A stretch of DNA of 64,000 nucleotides from assembly GCF_028198165.1 (NCBI RefSeq), contig NZ_CP116339.1:1345001-1409000 (forward strand), given 5' to 3'. Every line of letters begins with the position of its first letter. The stretch's first letter is position 1. The translations under genes were made by a program, and so were the position numbers. The notes under the pieces are model-generated. The model saw only the letters and a list, made by a program, of their open reading frames with translations. It was not told the DNA's origin and did no database searches. Shown here piece by piece: positions 40,275 to 48,096 of the stretch. This DNA is from Pseudoxanthomonas sp. JBR18. GTDB lineage: Bacteria; Pseudomonadota; Gammaproteobacteria; Xanthomonadales; Xanthomonadaceae.

Positions 40275-41231
40275 TCAGCCGGCAGGCGGTGAGCGCACGT
40301 CCTGTTCCTGGCCGCGCGCGATTTCGTACCCGCCCGCACGCCAGGCGCTCAGGCCGCCGGCCAGGGGGAAGACCTGGCGGAACCCCATGGCGCGGAGCTT
40401 GCGATAGGCGATGACCGCCGAAACCTCGGACGGGCAGTCGCAATACACCACCACCGGCGCATCGCGCTGGGCGCGCATCGCCGGGCCCGTCCAGTCCACG
40501 CTCTCGAAAGTGGACGCCCCATGGATCCGCTCCTGCTCCCAGAGCTTCCTCTGGCGGACATCGACCAGCAGCACCCCATCGCGCCCCTGCAGCATGGCGT
40601 TGAGTTCCTGCACGGACAGACGCGCGACCGACACATCGCGGCTGGAGAACCGGTCCCAGGCCTTGCGCGCCAGGTACAGCGCCAGCAGCGCGGCGACGAG
40701 CACCAGCCCCCAGCGCCCGAGGCTGACCAGCGTGTCGAGCAGGCGCTCGACCGCATCGGAGAAGACCCAGCCCAGCGCCAGGCCCGAGGACGCCCACACC
40801 AGCGCGCCCACCGCGTCGTAGACGATGAAGGTCCGGCGCGGCACCTGGGTCGCACCGGCCATGGCGGTGGCCACGGTCGCGAAGCCGGGGATGAACTTGG
40901 CCACGATCAGCGAGCGCGCGCCCCAGCGGTCGAACACCGATTCGGTCTGCGCAACGCAGCCGTCGGGCGTCAGTGACAGGCGGCACATGCCGCGCAGCAC
41001 ACGCGCGCCATAGCGGGACCCGGCGGCGTACCAGCCGAAGTCGGCGATCACGCAGGCCGACACCGCGGCCAGCGCCGTCAGACCCAGGGACTGTTCCCCG
41101 GTCGCCGCCAGGGAGCCAGCGACCACCAGGAGCGGAAATGCGGGGATCGGCAAGCCCGCCTGCTCGACGAGCACCCACCCGAACACCAGCAGGACACCGT
41201 ACTGGGTGATGAGTTCGATCAGGGCGTACAT
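40275..41231 (-). CDS. DedA/VTT-domain membrane protein fused to a C-terminal rhodanese domain
   Basis: 318 residues. Residues ~1-190 form a DedA/SNARE-associated (VTT) domain with several membrane segments (FGWVLVEQAGLPIPAFPLLV; the GARSLIVAKFIPGFATVATA re-entrant region). Residues ~205-305 form a rhodanese domain with VDVRQ and an active-site loop beginning at the cysteine in YCDCPSEVSA. Rhodaneses transfer sulfur; DedA proteins act in membrane lipid or proton balance. This fusion is known in proteobacteria, but its combined job is not established. Confidence 0.85.
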   Translation of the reverse strand: MYALIELITQYGVLLVFGWVLVEQAGLPIPAFPLLVVAGSLAATGEQSLGLTALAAVSACVIADFGWYAAGSRYGARVLRGMCRLSLTPDGCVAQTESVFDRWGARSLIVAKFIPGFATVATAMAGATQVPRRTFIVYDAVGALVWASSGLALGWVFSDAVERLLDTLVSLGRWGLVLVAALLALYLARKAWDRFSSRDVSVARLSVQELNAMLQGRDGVLLVDVRQRKLWEQERIHGASTFESVDWTGPAMRAQRDAPVVVYCDCPSEVSAVIAYRKLRAMGFRQVFPLAGGLSAWRAGGYEIARGQEQDVRSPPAG

Positions 41232-41317
41232 GCGGGATCCATCGGCGCGTGATGAGTCTTTACTGGGGAACGATGCCAGACAGATCTACTTCTCGGGTGT
41301 CTGCCAAGTGGGGAAGC

Positions 41318-41830
41318 TTACGCCCGCACCAGGCACCCAACCGCTACAACCGTCGCCAATTCGGAAACATCTCCCGAGCATCCGCGATCTTGAAAGCCGC
41401 CGCCCGGGAGCAAGAGCCGTGGTTGATCGTGGCCTCGCCACAACTCAAGACTCCAAGCGCACCGTAGCTGGTCAGCCTTTATGCCGGGCGCATGCAGACC
41501 GAGCTTAGCTTTCGCGATCTCAAGTCGCATCGTTACAGGCAAGGCTTGGAGGACAGCCTCACACACCAAGGCGCACGGCTACAGGTCCTGCCGCTGGTGA
41601 GTACGTTTGCCAGCTTCGTAAGCTGGCTTGCCGGTCTTGGTTCCGGAGCCACCGGGATCGACCATTAGCTGCACCCCATCGCACCACGCGCAAGCGCTAC
41701 TCAGCCATACGGCTGGGCCGCGAAGCCCTGGTCAAACGGTGGCCGCTGGAGCCAGCCAGCGTCGCGATGACTTGACCGGATGCGGTCGCTGCCGCCAATG
41801 CTCTTGGGCCAGATGACCCTGGCGGCGTGA
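41318..41830 (+). pseudogene. IS4-type transposase C-terminal remnant
   Basis: Disrupted coding for the C-terminal half of an IS4-family DDE transposase. One piece reads EQEPWLIVASPQL, then a TAG stop, then LYAGRMQTELSFRDLKSHRY (which carries the catalytic glutamate of the YREK-type motif), then LVSTFASFVSWLAGL. After another stop the frame continues as RYSAIRLGREALVKRWPLEP. No intact N-terminus or terminal repeats were seen. It marks the left edge of the accessory region. Confidence 0.75.
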
Positions 41831-41913
41831 AAGCGTAGAAAGGCCCTAGGTGCCGGATCCGTCGTTATGAATCTGCAATCAGCTGCCGTCGGTCTTTCAA
41901 ACTTTTCACGTGT

Positions 41914-42324
41914 TCATGGCTGGCAGACATCAGCCGCTGGAAAGTCCCGGCAAAACCGACTCTCCAACCTTAACTTAACGCTTCGCTTTGGCGGCTGGAC
42001 GGAGGAAGAACATGCAGGCCATTTATCTCCAACACAGAAGTCATATTTATCTCTTCTGTGGTACTTATAGCCAGATCCAATCAAACATAAATCCGCCAAA
42101 ATAATTTCATTCGCCCCTAGAATGGCGCGATTGCGTGAATTATCGCTTTCAAGTAACGCATTATAAGGATTTGGATAGCCGCATTCCATGACAGCCTTCT
42201 TGACGTCAATGAAGGATTCTCCTGGCTTTACCCATCGCTCGTAAGTATCAGGCGGAGGCTGAAAAGGCTTTCGGCCAGAACAGCCCACCACAAGAGAAAA
42301 TAAAAAAATGGCTACAAGTCTCAC
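41914..42324 (-). CDS. Candidate immunity lipoprotein (paralogue of the one beside cdiA)
   Basis: 136 residues starting at GTG (MRLVAIFLFSLVVGCSG), with GAGG upstream. The lipobox LVVGC predicts a lipid-anchored periplasmic protein. KPFQPPP-x-YERW, a V-K-K-x-x-ECGYP-x-P segment and an IGSGYKY-like segment match the lipoprotein next to the intact cdiA at 50391-50810. Base composition is much AT-richer than the core genes. It follows the decayed toxin end of a cdiA-like fragment, so it is probably the immunity partner of that lost toxin. The family is unnamed here. Confidence 0.65.
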   Translation of the reverse strand: MRLVAIFLFSLVVGCSGRKPFQPPPDTYERWVKPGESFIDVKKAVMECGYPNPYNALLESDNSRNRAILGANEIILADLCLIGSGYKYHRRDKYDFCVGDKWPACSSSVQPPKRSVKLRLESRFCRDFPAADVCQP

Positions 42325-42333
42325 GATTCAACC

Positions 42334-43220
42334 TCATGGCGGGAAAACGTGATCGAAATATTTCCTAGCGAATTTATCGAAAATTACTGCATGGCGCGCT
42401 ACCGGACAAGCAGTAGAAATTGTGGGAGGTGTCATCCCCATGAAGCGCCAGCAGAGCTTCTTTAACTCGAGCCCCCGCAGTGACTGCGAGGATTGCCGCC
42501 GATAGAGCGGCCTCGGCACTCACCAGCGTCCCGCCGTTGCTGACTAGACTGGCGGCCTGATAGGCATTGGCCGCCACCGCCATGCCTGCATCGCCTGCAG
42601 CCGGCCATCGGACTGGCGGGCCGCCTCCACGTTGTTGACCAGATCGATGAACGGCGACTTGACCCGGGCGAAGGCACCGATTTTCAGGGCCTTGTCCTGC
42701 TGCGAGGCCGCGCCGAGGTCGTCGGCCGTCAGCACATCGATGGAGGCCGCCGTGATGTCCACATCACCGGCAGCGACGACGTTGCTGGCCACCTGGGTGT
42801 ACCTGCCGCCCGCGCTCAGGTTGACGTTGCCGCCCAGGCTGCCCACCGAGCTGGCGACCTGGGTGACCTGGCTGCTGTCGTCCTGGTGTTGTTCGCGATG
42901 CCAGCCACTGAAGCGCTCGGTGTCGGAGATCACCACCGTACCGATGGCCTTGCTGTCGGACTGGTTGGCATTGCTGACGCTGTCCTGGCCGCTGGCGATG
43001 GTCAGGTCACGGGCCGCGTGGAGATTCACATCACCGGTGGCGGCGATGTTGCTGCCGGTCAAGGCAATGTCGCCTGTCGTGGTGGACAGGCTGGCATTGC
43101 CGCCCGACAGCTGGGTGTCGGTGATCGTGTCGCTGCTGCCAAGGCCGTCGCCCTGCTGATTGTTGGTGCCCACCGGTGGGCCGGAGGCATAGCTCCAGCC
43201 CTTGCCGTTGTCGGTAACTC
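42334..43220 (-). pseudogene. Orphan cdiA fragment with decayed toxin end
   Basis: Positions 42511-43220 are nearly identical to cdiA positions about 52765-53480 (for example ARDLTIASGQD, SDTERFSGWHREQHQDD, AARQSDGRLQAMQ). A one-base deletion near 42595 breaks the frame. After VSAEA the sequence leaves cdiA and reads ALSAAILAVTAGARVKEALL, a different end. A second frame change precedes the last residues FDKFARKYFDHVFPP. The start of the fragment is also truncated. It is an orphan CdiA C-terminal module whose toxin has decayed, followed nine bases later by an intact lipoprotein gene. Confidence 0.8.
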
Positions 43221-43437
43221 AATCCGACCCCGTTAGCTCGGACCCCGTTAGCTCGTTCGACTTGGCTGGGAGGCAATGACCCGAAGATGGCTGGGAAAAC
43301 GCGGCTCCGCGACGCTTGATGCCTTGCATCTTTTGTCGCCGGAAGCTCTTCAGAACATGGAGCCCGCAGCATGAGAAAGGTGGGGGAACCTCAGCCTCCG
43401 CCCCCTTCGTTTCTTTGTCCCCTTTGTTCCGTGTTAT

Positions 43438-43785
43438 CTACAACCACGCAGCATAATCATGAAACATTTGCCATATCCGCTCTTGACCTCCAGGCTTGGA
43501 CATCAGGGATCTTATCGTATTTTTTTCTCTCCAAAACATCCACCACTTCCGATCTTGGTTTAGCGCCCTTATGGGAGAGTCAATAGTTCTCACAGAATTA
43601 CTCCCGTACAATATCCATATCATCTCCGCCATGTATGGATCACCCAACGCTTCACTTACTTCATTATTTTCCGCCACCCATCCTGGTCTAGGTCTACCCT
43701 CCCTAAGCGATTCAAGAACTCTTTGATTAACCTCACGCAAGGAAACGCAATTTATTTTATTTTCCCGGATAGGTGAATTTGACAT
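43438..43785 (-). CDS. Small soluble protein, candidate immunity gene (module 1)
   Basis: 115 residues starting MSNSPIRENKINCVSLREVN; AAAGG lies six bases upstream. The start overlaps the end of the preceding toxin remnant by 29 bases, as in many toxin/immunity pairs. No signal peptide or membrane segment is present. The protein is rich in Trp and Arg toward the C-terminus (DRKWWMFWREKNTIR). The gene is AT-rich compared with the chromosome. The family is not recognised; the role is inferred from position. Confidence 0.5.
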   Translation of the reverse strand: MSNSPIRENKINCVSLREVNQRVLESLREGRPRPGWVAENNEVSEALGDPYMAEMIWILYGSNSVRTIDSPIRALNQDRKWWMFWREKNTIRSLMSKPGGQERIWQMFHDYAAWL

Positions 43786-43970
43786 CCGCGACCTTTGTAG
43801 AATCAAATGTAATTAAATTTACTCCACTCTCACTTTGCGCTGAAGGGGCGAGAATTGCGTTATAGCCCTGATCACGCGCCCAGCGCGCAATTCGTTGGTA
43901 GTATTATATGCGCCATCCACACCATGCGAAGACTTTATTATTTGATCCTGAATAAAGGAGACGAAGGCAA
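43757..43970 (-). pseudogene. Truncated toxin C-terminus (module 1)
   Basis: A frame ending at 43757 reads RIARWARDQGYNAILAPSAQ and continues to VKFTYPGK-stop. Upstream it is broken by a TAA, while another frame (VDGAYNTTNELRAG) is open there, so the gene has a frameshift. It begins at the RAYT end near 43970. The WARDxGYNAIxxPSA pattern resembles the end of RES- or ADP-ribosyltransferase-like toxins, but that assignment is tentative. Confidence 0.55.
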
Positions 43971-44669
43971 TTAATCCGCCCGCGGCACCATCCTTGGCCG
44001 GCCACGCGCCCGGCACGCAGCCGGACGCCCCAGAGCGCACTCCACGATAGCCTGGAGGCGCGGATTTGCTAGAGCGCGCTCCTGTATGAGGTGCCGTCGC
44101 ACTGCGTCCTCGCCTCCCTGGGTCTGGCCTTCGCGCAGCCAGCCGCTATAGGCCTGAGCACGTGCAGCGACATTCGCGCCAAGGTTTAAATAGACTGCAT
44201 GCGGCGTGACCAGCGGGTCCAAGGCCCGACCGAGATGGGTGTGGACACTTGACCACCGATAGTCTTCCGGATGCGCCACCATCCGAGCACGCGTGGGATT
44301 GCGCTCGATATAGCGCAGCACGGTGAGTGCGTAGTGGTCAGTCTGTACCAGACAGGACTTGAAGCGCCCCTGCCACAAGGTCCCGCTACGGCGATGGCGC
44401 GCATTGAATGCCTGCACGTAAGACTGCCCGCTCAGCCGCATGGCAGCCGAGACCGCGCCAACTTGGTTGGCCGACACAAACAGGTGTACGTGATTATCCA
44501 TCAACACGAAGGCATGGATGCGCATGCCAAAGCGCCCACACGCCTGGCGAAGTAGGCGGCGATAGTGATGCCGATCTTCGTCATCCAGGAAGATCGCGCA
44601 CCGGTTAACGCCGCGCTGGACCACATGCATTGGGATACCTGGAATCTCCAGGCGCGGCTGACGCGGCAT
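43971..44669 (-). CDS. REP-associated tyrosine transposase (RAYT), intact copy
   Basis: 232 residues of the Y1_Tnp (IS200-like HUH) superfamily. The RAYT start pattern PRLEIPGIPMHVVQRGVNR is followed by the HUH motif in DNHVHLFV and the catalytic tyrosine in GQSYVQAFN. This is the best preserved of five copies in the window. Two hairpins and the TTAATTACCTCCGCCCC-like border lie upstream of its start. RAYTs are single-copy-type transposases tied to REP sequences. No TnpB gene is present, so it is not a standard IS605 element. Confidence 0.88.
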   Translation of the reverse strand: MPRQPRLEIPGIPMHVVQRGVNRCAIFLDDEDRHHYRRLLRQACGRFGMRIHAFVLMDNHVHLFVSANQVGAVSAAMRLSGQSYVQAFNARHRRSGTLWQGRFKSCLVQTDHYALTVLRYIERNPTRARMVAHPEDYRWSSVHTHLGRALDPLVTPHAVYLNLGANVAARAQAYSGWLREGQTQGGEDAVRRHLIQERALANPRLQAIVECALGRPAACRARGRPRMVPRAD

Positions 44670-44696
44670 GGCAGGTCACGTGACGAGAAGGAAGCT

Positions 44697-44784
44697 CCAA
44701 GCCTGCTCACCACAGGCTTGGCCTGCCATCAGAAATCCCTACAGCGAGCTGTAGGATAACGCAGCTTGATTACTCCGCCCCCTT
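44697..44784. repeat. REP-like hairpins and border of RAYT copy 1
   Basis: Two perfect stems occur: CCAAGCCTG / CAGGCTTGG (44697-44721) and CCTACAGC / GCTGTAGG (44738-44755). The border TTGATTACTCCGCCCCC follows. The same hairpin pair accompanies RAYT copies 3 and 5, which identifies it as the structured part of the mobile unit. Confidence 0.7.
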
Positions 44785-44882
44785 CTTTGCTCTGTAAAAC
44801 GCGAGGACACCTAAGAACCCGACCCCATTAACTGGACCCTTTTAACTGGCTGAAAACGTTGGCATACCTCATGATCTCCCCG

Positions 44883-45236
44883 CTAGTCGTCAGAAATAAA
44901 CTTCATCCAACCTAAAAGAGCCCCCTCAAAGTCATCAATATTCATATCCAAAGAACAATTCTCGTCGTATAACGAATATATTTTCGCCACCCTATCCTTC
45001 AGACGCCCCCCCCAACTATCGCGACTCCAGTCGCAACCGTTAACAACTCCAGACCTTACCGAGCGGACTCTAGATAGCCCTTCCTCCAGCCAAGCCATGG
45101 TTTCTTCATATCTTTGGCCACCATGATCCGTAAGTAGGCATGCCAGGAAATCTATTCCATCACGACCTAACACATCAGACCGGCAGTTAGGCTCGCGCGC
45201 GCCGCCATCGCCATCCCAGAAGAATATTATGTTCAT
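44883..45236 (-). CDS. Small soluble protein, candidate EndoU-toxin immunity gene (module 2)
   Basis: 117 residues starting MNIIFFWDGDGGAREPNCRS; acidic with no signal peptide. It starts 13 bases after the stop of the EndoU toxin remnant, the normal position of a CdiI gene. The C-terminal region (NCSLDMNIDDFEGALLGWM) is acidic, which would suit binding to a basic RNase. The gene is AT-rich. The family is not recognised; the immunity role is inferred from position. Confidence 0.55.
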   Translation of the reverse strand: MNIIFFWDGDGGAREPNCRSDVLGRDGIDFLACLLTDHGGQRYEETMAWLEEGLSRVRSVRSGVVNGCDWSRDSWGGRLKDRVAKIYSLYDENCSLDMNIDDFEGALLGWMKFISDD

Positions 45237-45249
45237 ATAAACCTAGTGC

Positions 45250-45465
45250 CTATAGCTTCGGAGAGACCGTTGTCTTAGGGTTGAGGTAATCCTCAACTTT
45301 CATTCCACTTGGAGTCGTGCCTATCCACTTATTCCCTATTACCGTTCTGTTTTTGAAAGCAATATCAACCTCCACCTTTATCCTGTCAGAAGACCACGAT
45401 TTCGGAAACATCGTAGAGCCCCCCATTATTAGTTTTTTCCAAAAACTCCCAGGATTACTTGCAAA
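45250..45465 (-). pseudogene. Bacterial EndoU nuclease toxin remnant (module 2)
   Basis: About 70 residues read MGGSTMFPKSWSSDRIKVEV, then AFKNRTVIGNKWIGTTPSG and KVEDYLNPKTTVSPKL-stop. The TMFPxSW, KVEVDxAxxN and GTTPSGxKVExYL pattern is characteristic of the bacterial EndoU family used as a CdiA-CT tRNA nuclease. The N-terminal half with the catalytic histidines is missing: coding stops at the GGACGGAGGTAATTA border of the neighbouring RAYT element. Confidence 0.8.
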
Positions 45466-45585
45466 AAAAGGACGGAGGTAATTATTTCCTGTCTCTGAAT
45501 CAGCCTTTCCCTACCCAAAGCATCCCCGTGCACCGAAGGTCAGCAGCCTTTTCCAAAGCCACTCTGTCCGGCATACAGGACAAGT

Positions 45586-46160
45586 ATGGCTGACACAGTG
45601 CCACGGCAGACAAGACTCGAAATTCCCGGCGTACCGCGGCATGTCGTCCAACGCGGCGTCAATCGCTGCGCGATCTTCCTCGATGACGGCGATCTACAAC
45701 ATTACCTGCAGCTGCTCGCCGAGGCAGCCACACAAGGCATGGCTCTCCACGCGTGCGTGTTGATGACCAACCATGTGCATCCACTCGTCAGCTGCCCGTT
45801 CGCCGGCGCCATCTCGCGCGCCATGCGCCAGATCGGACAGAGCTACACTCCCGCATCAACCGGAAGCATCCTCCGCTGCGGACTATCCGTGGTAGAGCGC
45901 CAGCGCTAACCTCGGCCTCCTGGTCAGCCCGATGTTGACACCCCACCCGGCCCACGTCGCCTTGTCAGCGGATCCTTGCGAAAGAACGACGTCCTACGCA
46001 GCATGGCTGCACGCAGGCATCAGCTGCGAGCACCTTGCCTCGATACGGCGACACATCCAGCAGGAGCGCGCCATGGGTAGCCCGCGCTTCGTCGAGATGG
46101 CGGACAAAGCCTTGGCTGCCCAGCGAATGTCCAGCCCCGTGGCAGGCCTGTCAAAGCTCC
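45586..46160 (+). pseudogene. RAYT copy 2, internally deleted
   Basis: The start (TRLEIPGVPRHVVQRGVNRC and TNHVHPLVS with the HUH histidines) is intact. The segment after GQSYTPAS is deleted, and the frame shifts into a second part (SADPCERTTSYAAWLHAG to RAMGSPRF). Compared with copy 4, about 40 residues around WKGRFKS are lost. It lies on the plus strand, between borders at 45470-45484 and 46164-46180. Confidence 0.82.
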
Positions 46161-46295
46161 TGCTTAATTACCTCCGCCCCCCTTTTTTTCAGGGGTGTGG
46201 TTGATAAAAAATCAGGTCCTTATTTAGCCGCCGATAACTGAATCCAACTGACTTAACTCCAGCCCAATGGACATTCCTTGCTCTCGCAGATCAAT

Positions 46296-46778
46296 CTATC
46301 TCTTCTCTGTGCGAAGATCCAGATTTTGCCGTCGCCTACTGCCCTTCCACCGCTCAAAATATTCCGCCCTTCCCGCATCACCCTTCAACACAAATCGATA
46401 ATCCCTCTTCAAGAAAACAATAGTTCCGTCACTTGATTCACGCTTCTGGAATCCAGATTTATCCAGGATCAGGAGCACCTCGCCAAACGTATAGCTGGCT
46501 GAAAAAATTTTTGCAAGGCATAAATAAATACCAAGGCCTATCGAAAAGAAAAAAGGAATATACACCCCCCCTGATAGAGTCCTATCTATAAAAAACTGAT
46601 ATTCGACTCCAATTGACATGGCGCGAAGAAAAAAGACTAATATTAATATCCATCCGGCAACAAAGCCCGCGAGGCACCCATAAAAAAATAGATGCCTCAA
46701 CCTAAACTGACTTAATTGCCACGAAAGGGGAGTTGATATAATCCCGCCAACCGCACCAAATAGAACGTCAATGATCAT
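46296..46778 (-). CDS. Small integral membrane protein, candidate immunity gene (module 3)
   Basis: 160 residues. Three membrane segments are likely: about residues 5-22, 28-52 (LFFYGCLAGFVAGWILILVF) and 72-92 (VYIPFFFSIGLGIYLCLA). A basic cytoplasmic-type tail of about 65 residues follows. The ATG overlaps the stop of the preceding toxin remnant by four bases. Membrane-embedded immunity proteins go with toxins that act on the inner membrane. The gene is markedly AT-rich. No named family is recognised. Confidence 0.55.
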   Translation of the reverse strand: MIIDVLFGAVGGIISTPLSWQLSQFRLRHLFFYGCLAGFVAGWILILVFFLRAMSIGVEYQFFIDRTLSGGVYIPFFFSIGLGIYLCLAKIFSASYTFGEVLLILDKSGFQKRESSDGTIVFLKRDYRFVLKGDAGRAEYFERWKGSRRRQNLDLRTEKR

Positions 46779-47050
46779 GGCTTGGAGTCACCCGAACTTT
46801 TATTCCCTTTAGATTCTTCAAGTGTCGTCAAAGCTCTTTGGACAGACGCCTTTGCTGCCATCTGATTGAGACGAACTATAGCACCCCCCAAGCTCCCCCA
46901 GCTTGCGAAGAAAGTCTCGGGTAGAGAGCCTGCGCGAAGCATGCCTTGACCCCATATACTCCAAAAAGCGATCCTGAACCCGCCGCAATCGCGACCGCTC
47001 CTGGACTAACCCTGTCTGAGACCTGGCTCCAAAATCCCTCTCTACAAATA
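46775..47050 (-). pseudogene. Truncated, frameshifted toxin end (module 3), possibly membrane-acting
   Basis: The upstream part reads VSDRVSPGAVAIAAGSGSLF. After a frame change it continues as GMLRAGSLPETFFASWGSLG, GAIVRLNQMAAKAS and ESKGNKSSGDSKP-stop. The Gly/Ala-rich, hydrophobic first part and the membrane-type immunity candidate after it suggest a pore-forming or membrane-targeting toxin. The 5' end stops at the RAYT border near 47051. Confidence 0.5.
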
Positions 47051-47066
47051 AAGGCGACGGAGGCAA

Positions 47067-47789
47067 TTAATCCGCCTGCGGCACCATCCTTGGCCGGCCA
47101 CGCGCCCGGCACGCAGCCGGACGCCCCAGAGCGCACTCCACCATAGCCTGGAGGCGCGGATCTCCTAGAGCGCGCTCCTGCATGAGGTGTCGTCGCACTG
47201 CGTCCTCGCCTTCCTGGGCATGGCCTTCGCGCAGCCAGCCGCTATAGGCCTGAGCACGTGCAGCAGCATTCGTGCCAAGGTTTAAATAGACTGCATGCGG
47301 CGTGACCAGCGGGTCCAAGGCCCGACCGAGATGGGTGTGGAAACTTGACCACCGATAGTCTTCCGGATGCGCCACCATCCGAGCACGCGTGGGATTGCGC
47401 TCGATATAGCGCAGCACGGTGAGTGCGTAGTGGTCAGTCTGTACCAGACAGGACTTGAAGCGCCCCTGCCACAAGGTCCCGCTGAGGCGATGGCGCGCAT
47501 TGAATGCCTGCACGTAAGACTGCCCGCTCAGCCGCATGGCAGCCGAGACCGCGCCAACCTGGTTGGCCGACACAAACAGGTGTACGTGATTATCCATCAA
47601 CACGAAGGCATGGATGTGCATGCCAAAGCGCCCACACGCCTGGCGAAGTAGGCGGCGATAGTGATGCCGATCTTCGTCATCCAGGAAGATCGCGCACCGG
47701 TTAACGCCGCGCTGGACCACATGCATTGGGATACCTGCGCGGCATGGCAGGTCACGTGACGAGAAGGAAGCTCCAAGCCTGCTCACCAC
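47067..47789 (-). pseudogene. RAYT copy 3, native start deleted
   Basis: It is about 95% identical to copy 1 from PMHVVQRGVNRC onward, with the HUH motif (DNHVHLFV) and the catalytic Tyr (GQSYVQAFN) preserved. A ~22-bp deletion near 47736 removes the normal first residues (MPRQPRLEI), and the former start is out of frame. An upstream in-frame ATG at 47789 or an internal methionine could still give a protein, so activity cannot be excluded. Confidence 0.75.
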
Positions 47790-47866
47790 AGGCTTGGCCT
47801 GCCATCAGAAATTCCTGCAGCGAGCTGTAGGACAACGCAGCTTAATTACCTCCGCCCCCTTTGTTT

Positions 47867-47958
47867 GCTACGGCCGGTGCCATCGCCCTGCAGGTTGTTG
47901 GTGCCCACCGGCGGGCCGGAGGTGTTGTTGGCTTAGCTCTAGACCTTGCCTCGGTCGG
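47867..47958 (-). pseudogene. Short cdiA remnant
   Basis: About 90 bases match cdiA at about 53390-53485 (coding NNTSGPPVGTNNLQGDG). It sits between two TTAATTACCTCCGCCCC borders (47842-47858 and 48063-48079). It is a second trace of cdiA-like DNA in the array. Confidence 0.7.
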
Positions 47959-48096
47959 CCACTCAACCCGACCGCGTTCACTTTGAGTCCAGCCAGTTGC
48001 GATAGCCTACAAAGCGCAGGGCGGCTTCTACCGGCTAGCTGTTGCTGGACGGGCCGCCCTATTTAATTACCTCCGCCCCTCTGTTTCCCTTTTTTA

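Noticed and set aside
39934..41860. tRNA-Arg as attachment site of a genomic island ending in the CDI region
   Set aside because: No integrase gene or second copy of the tRNA 3' end was seen, and ordinary genes follow the tRNA.
43819..44040. Small protein starting inside the RAYT end and reading into the toxin remnant
   Set aside because: Its first third is the opposite-phase reading of the RAYT C-terminus; the conserved toxin frame is a different one.
43971..44669. IS200/IS605 insertion sequence
   Set aside because: The HUH transposase has RAYT-type motifs and REP-like hairpins, and no TnpB gene accompanies any of the five copies.
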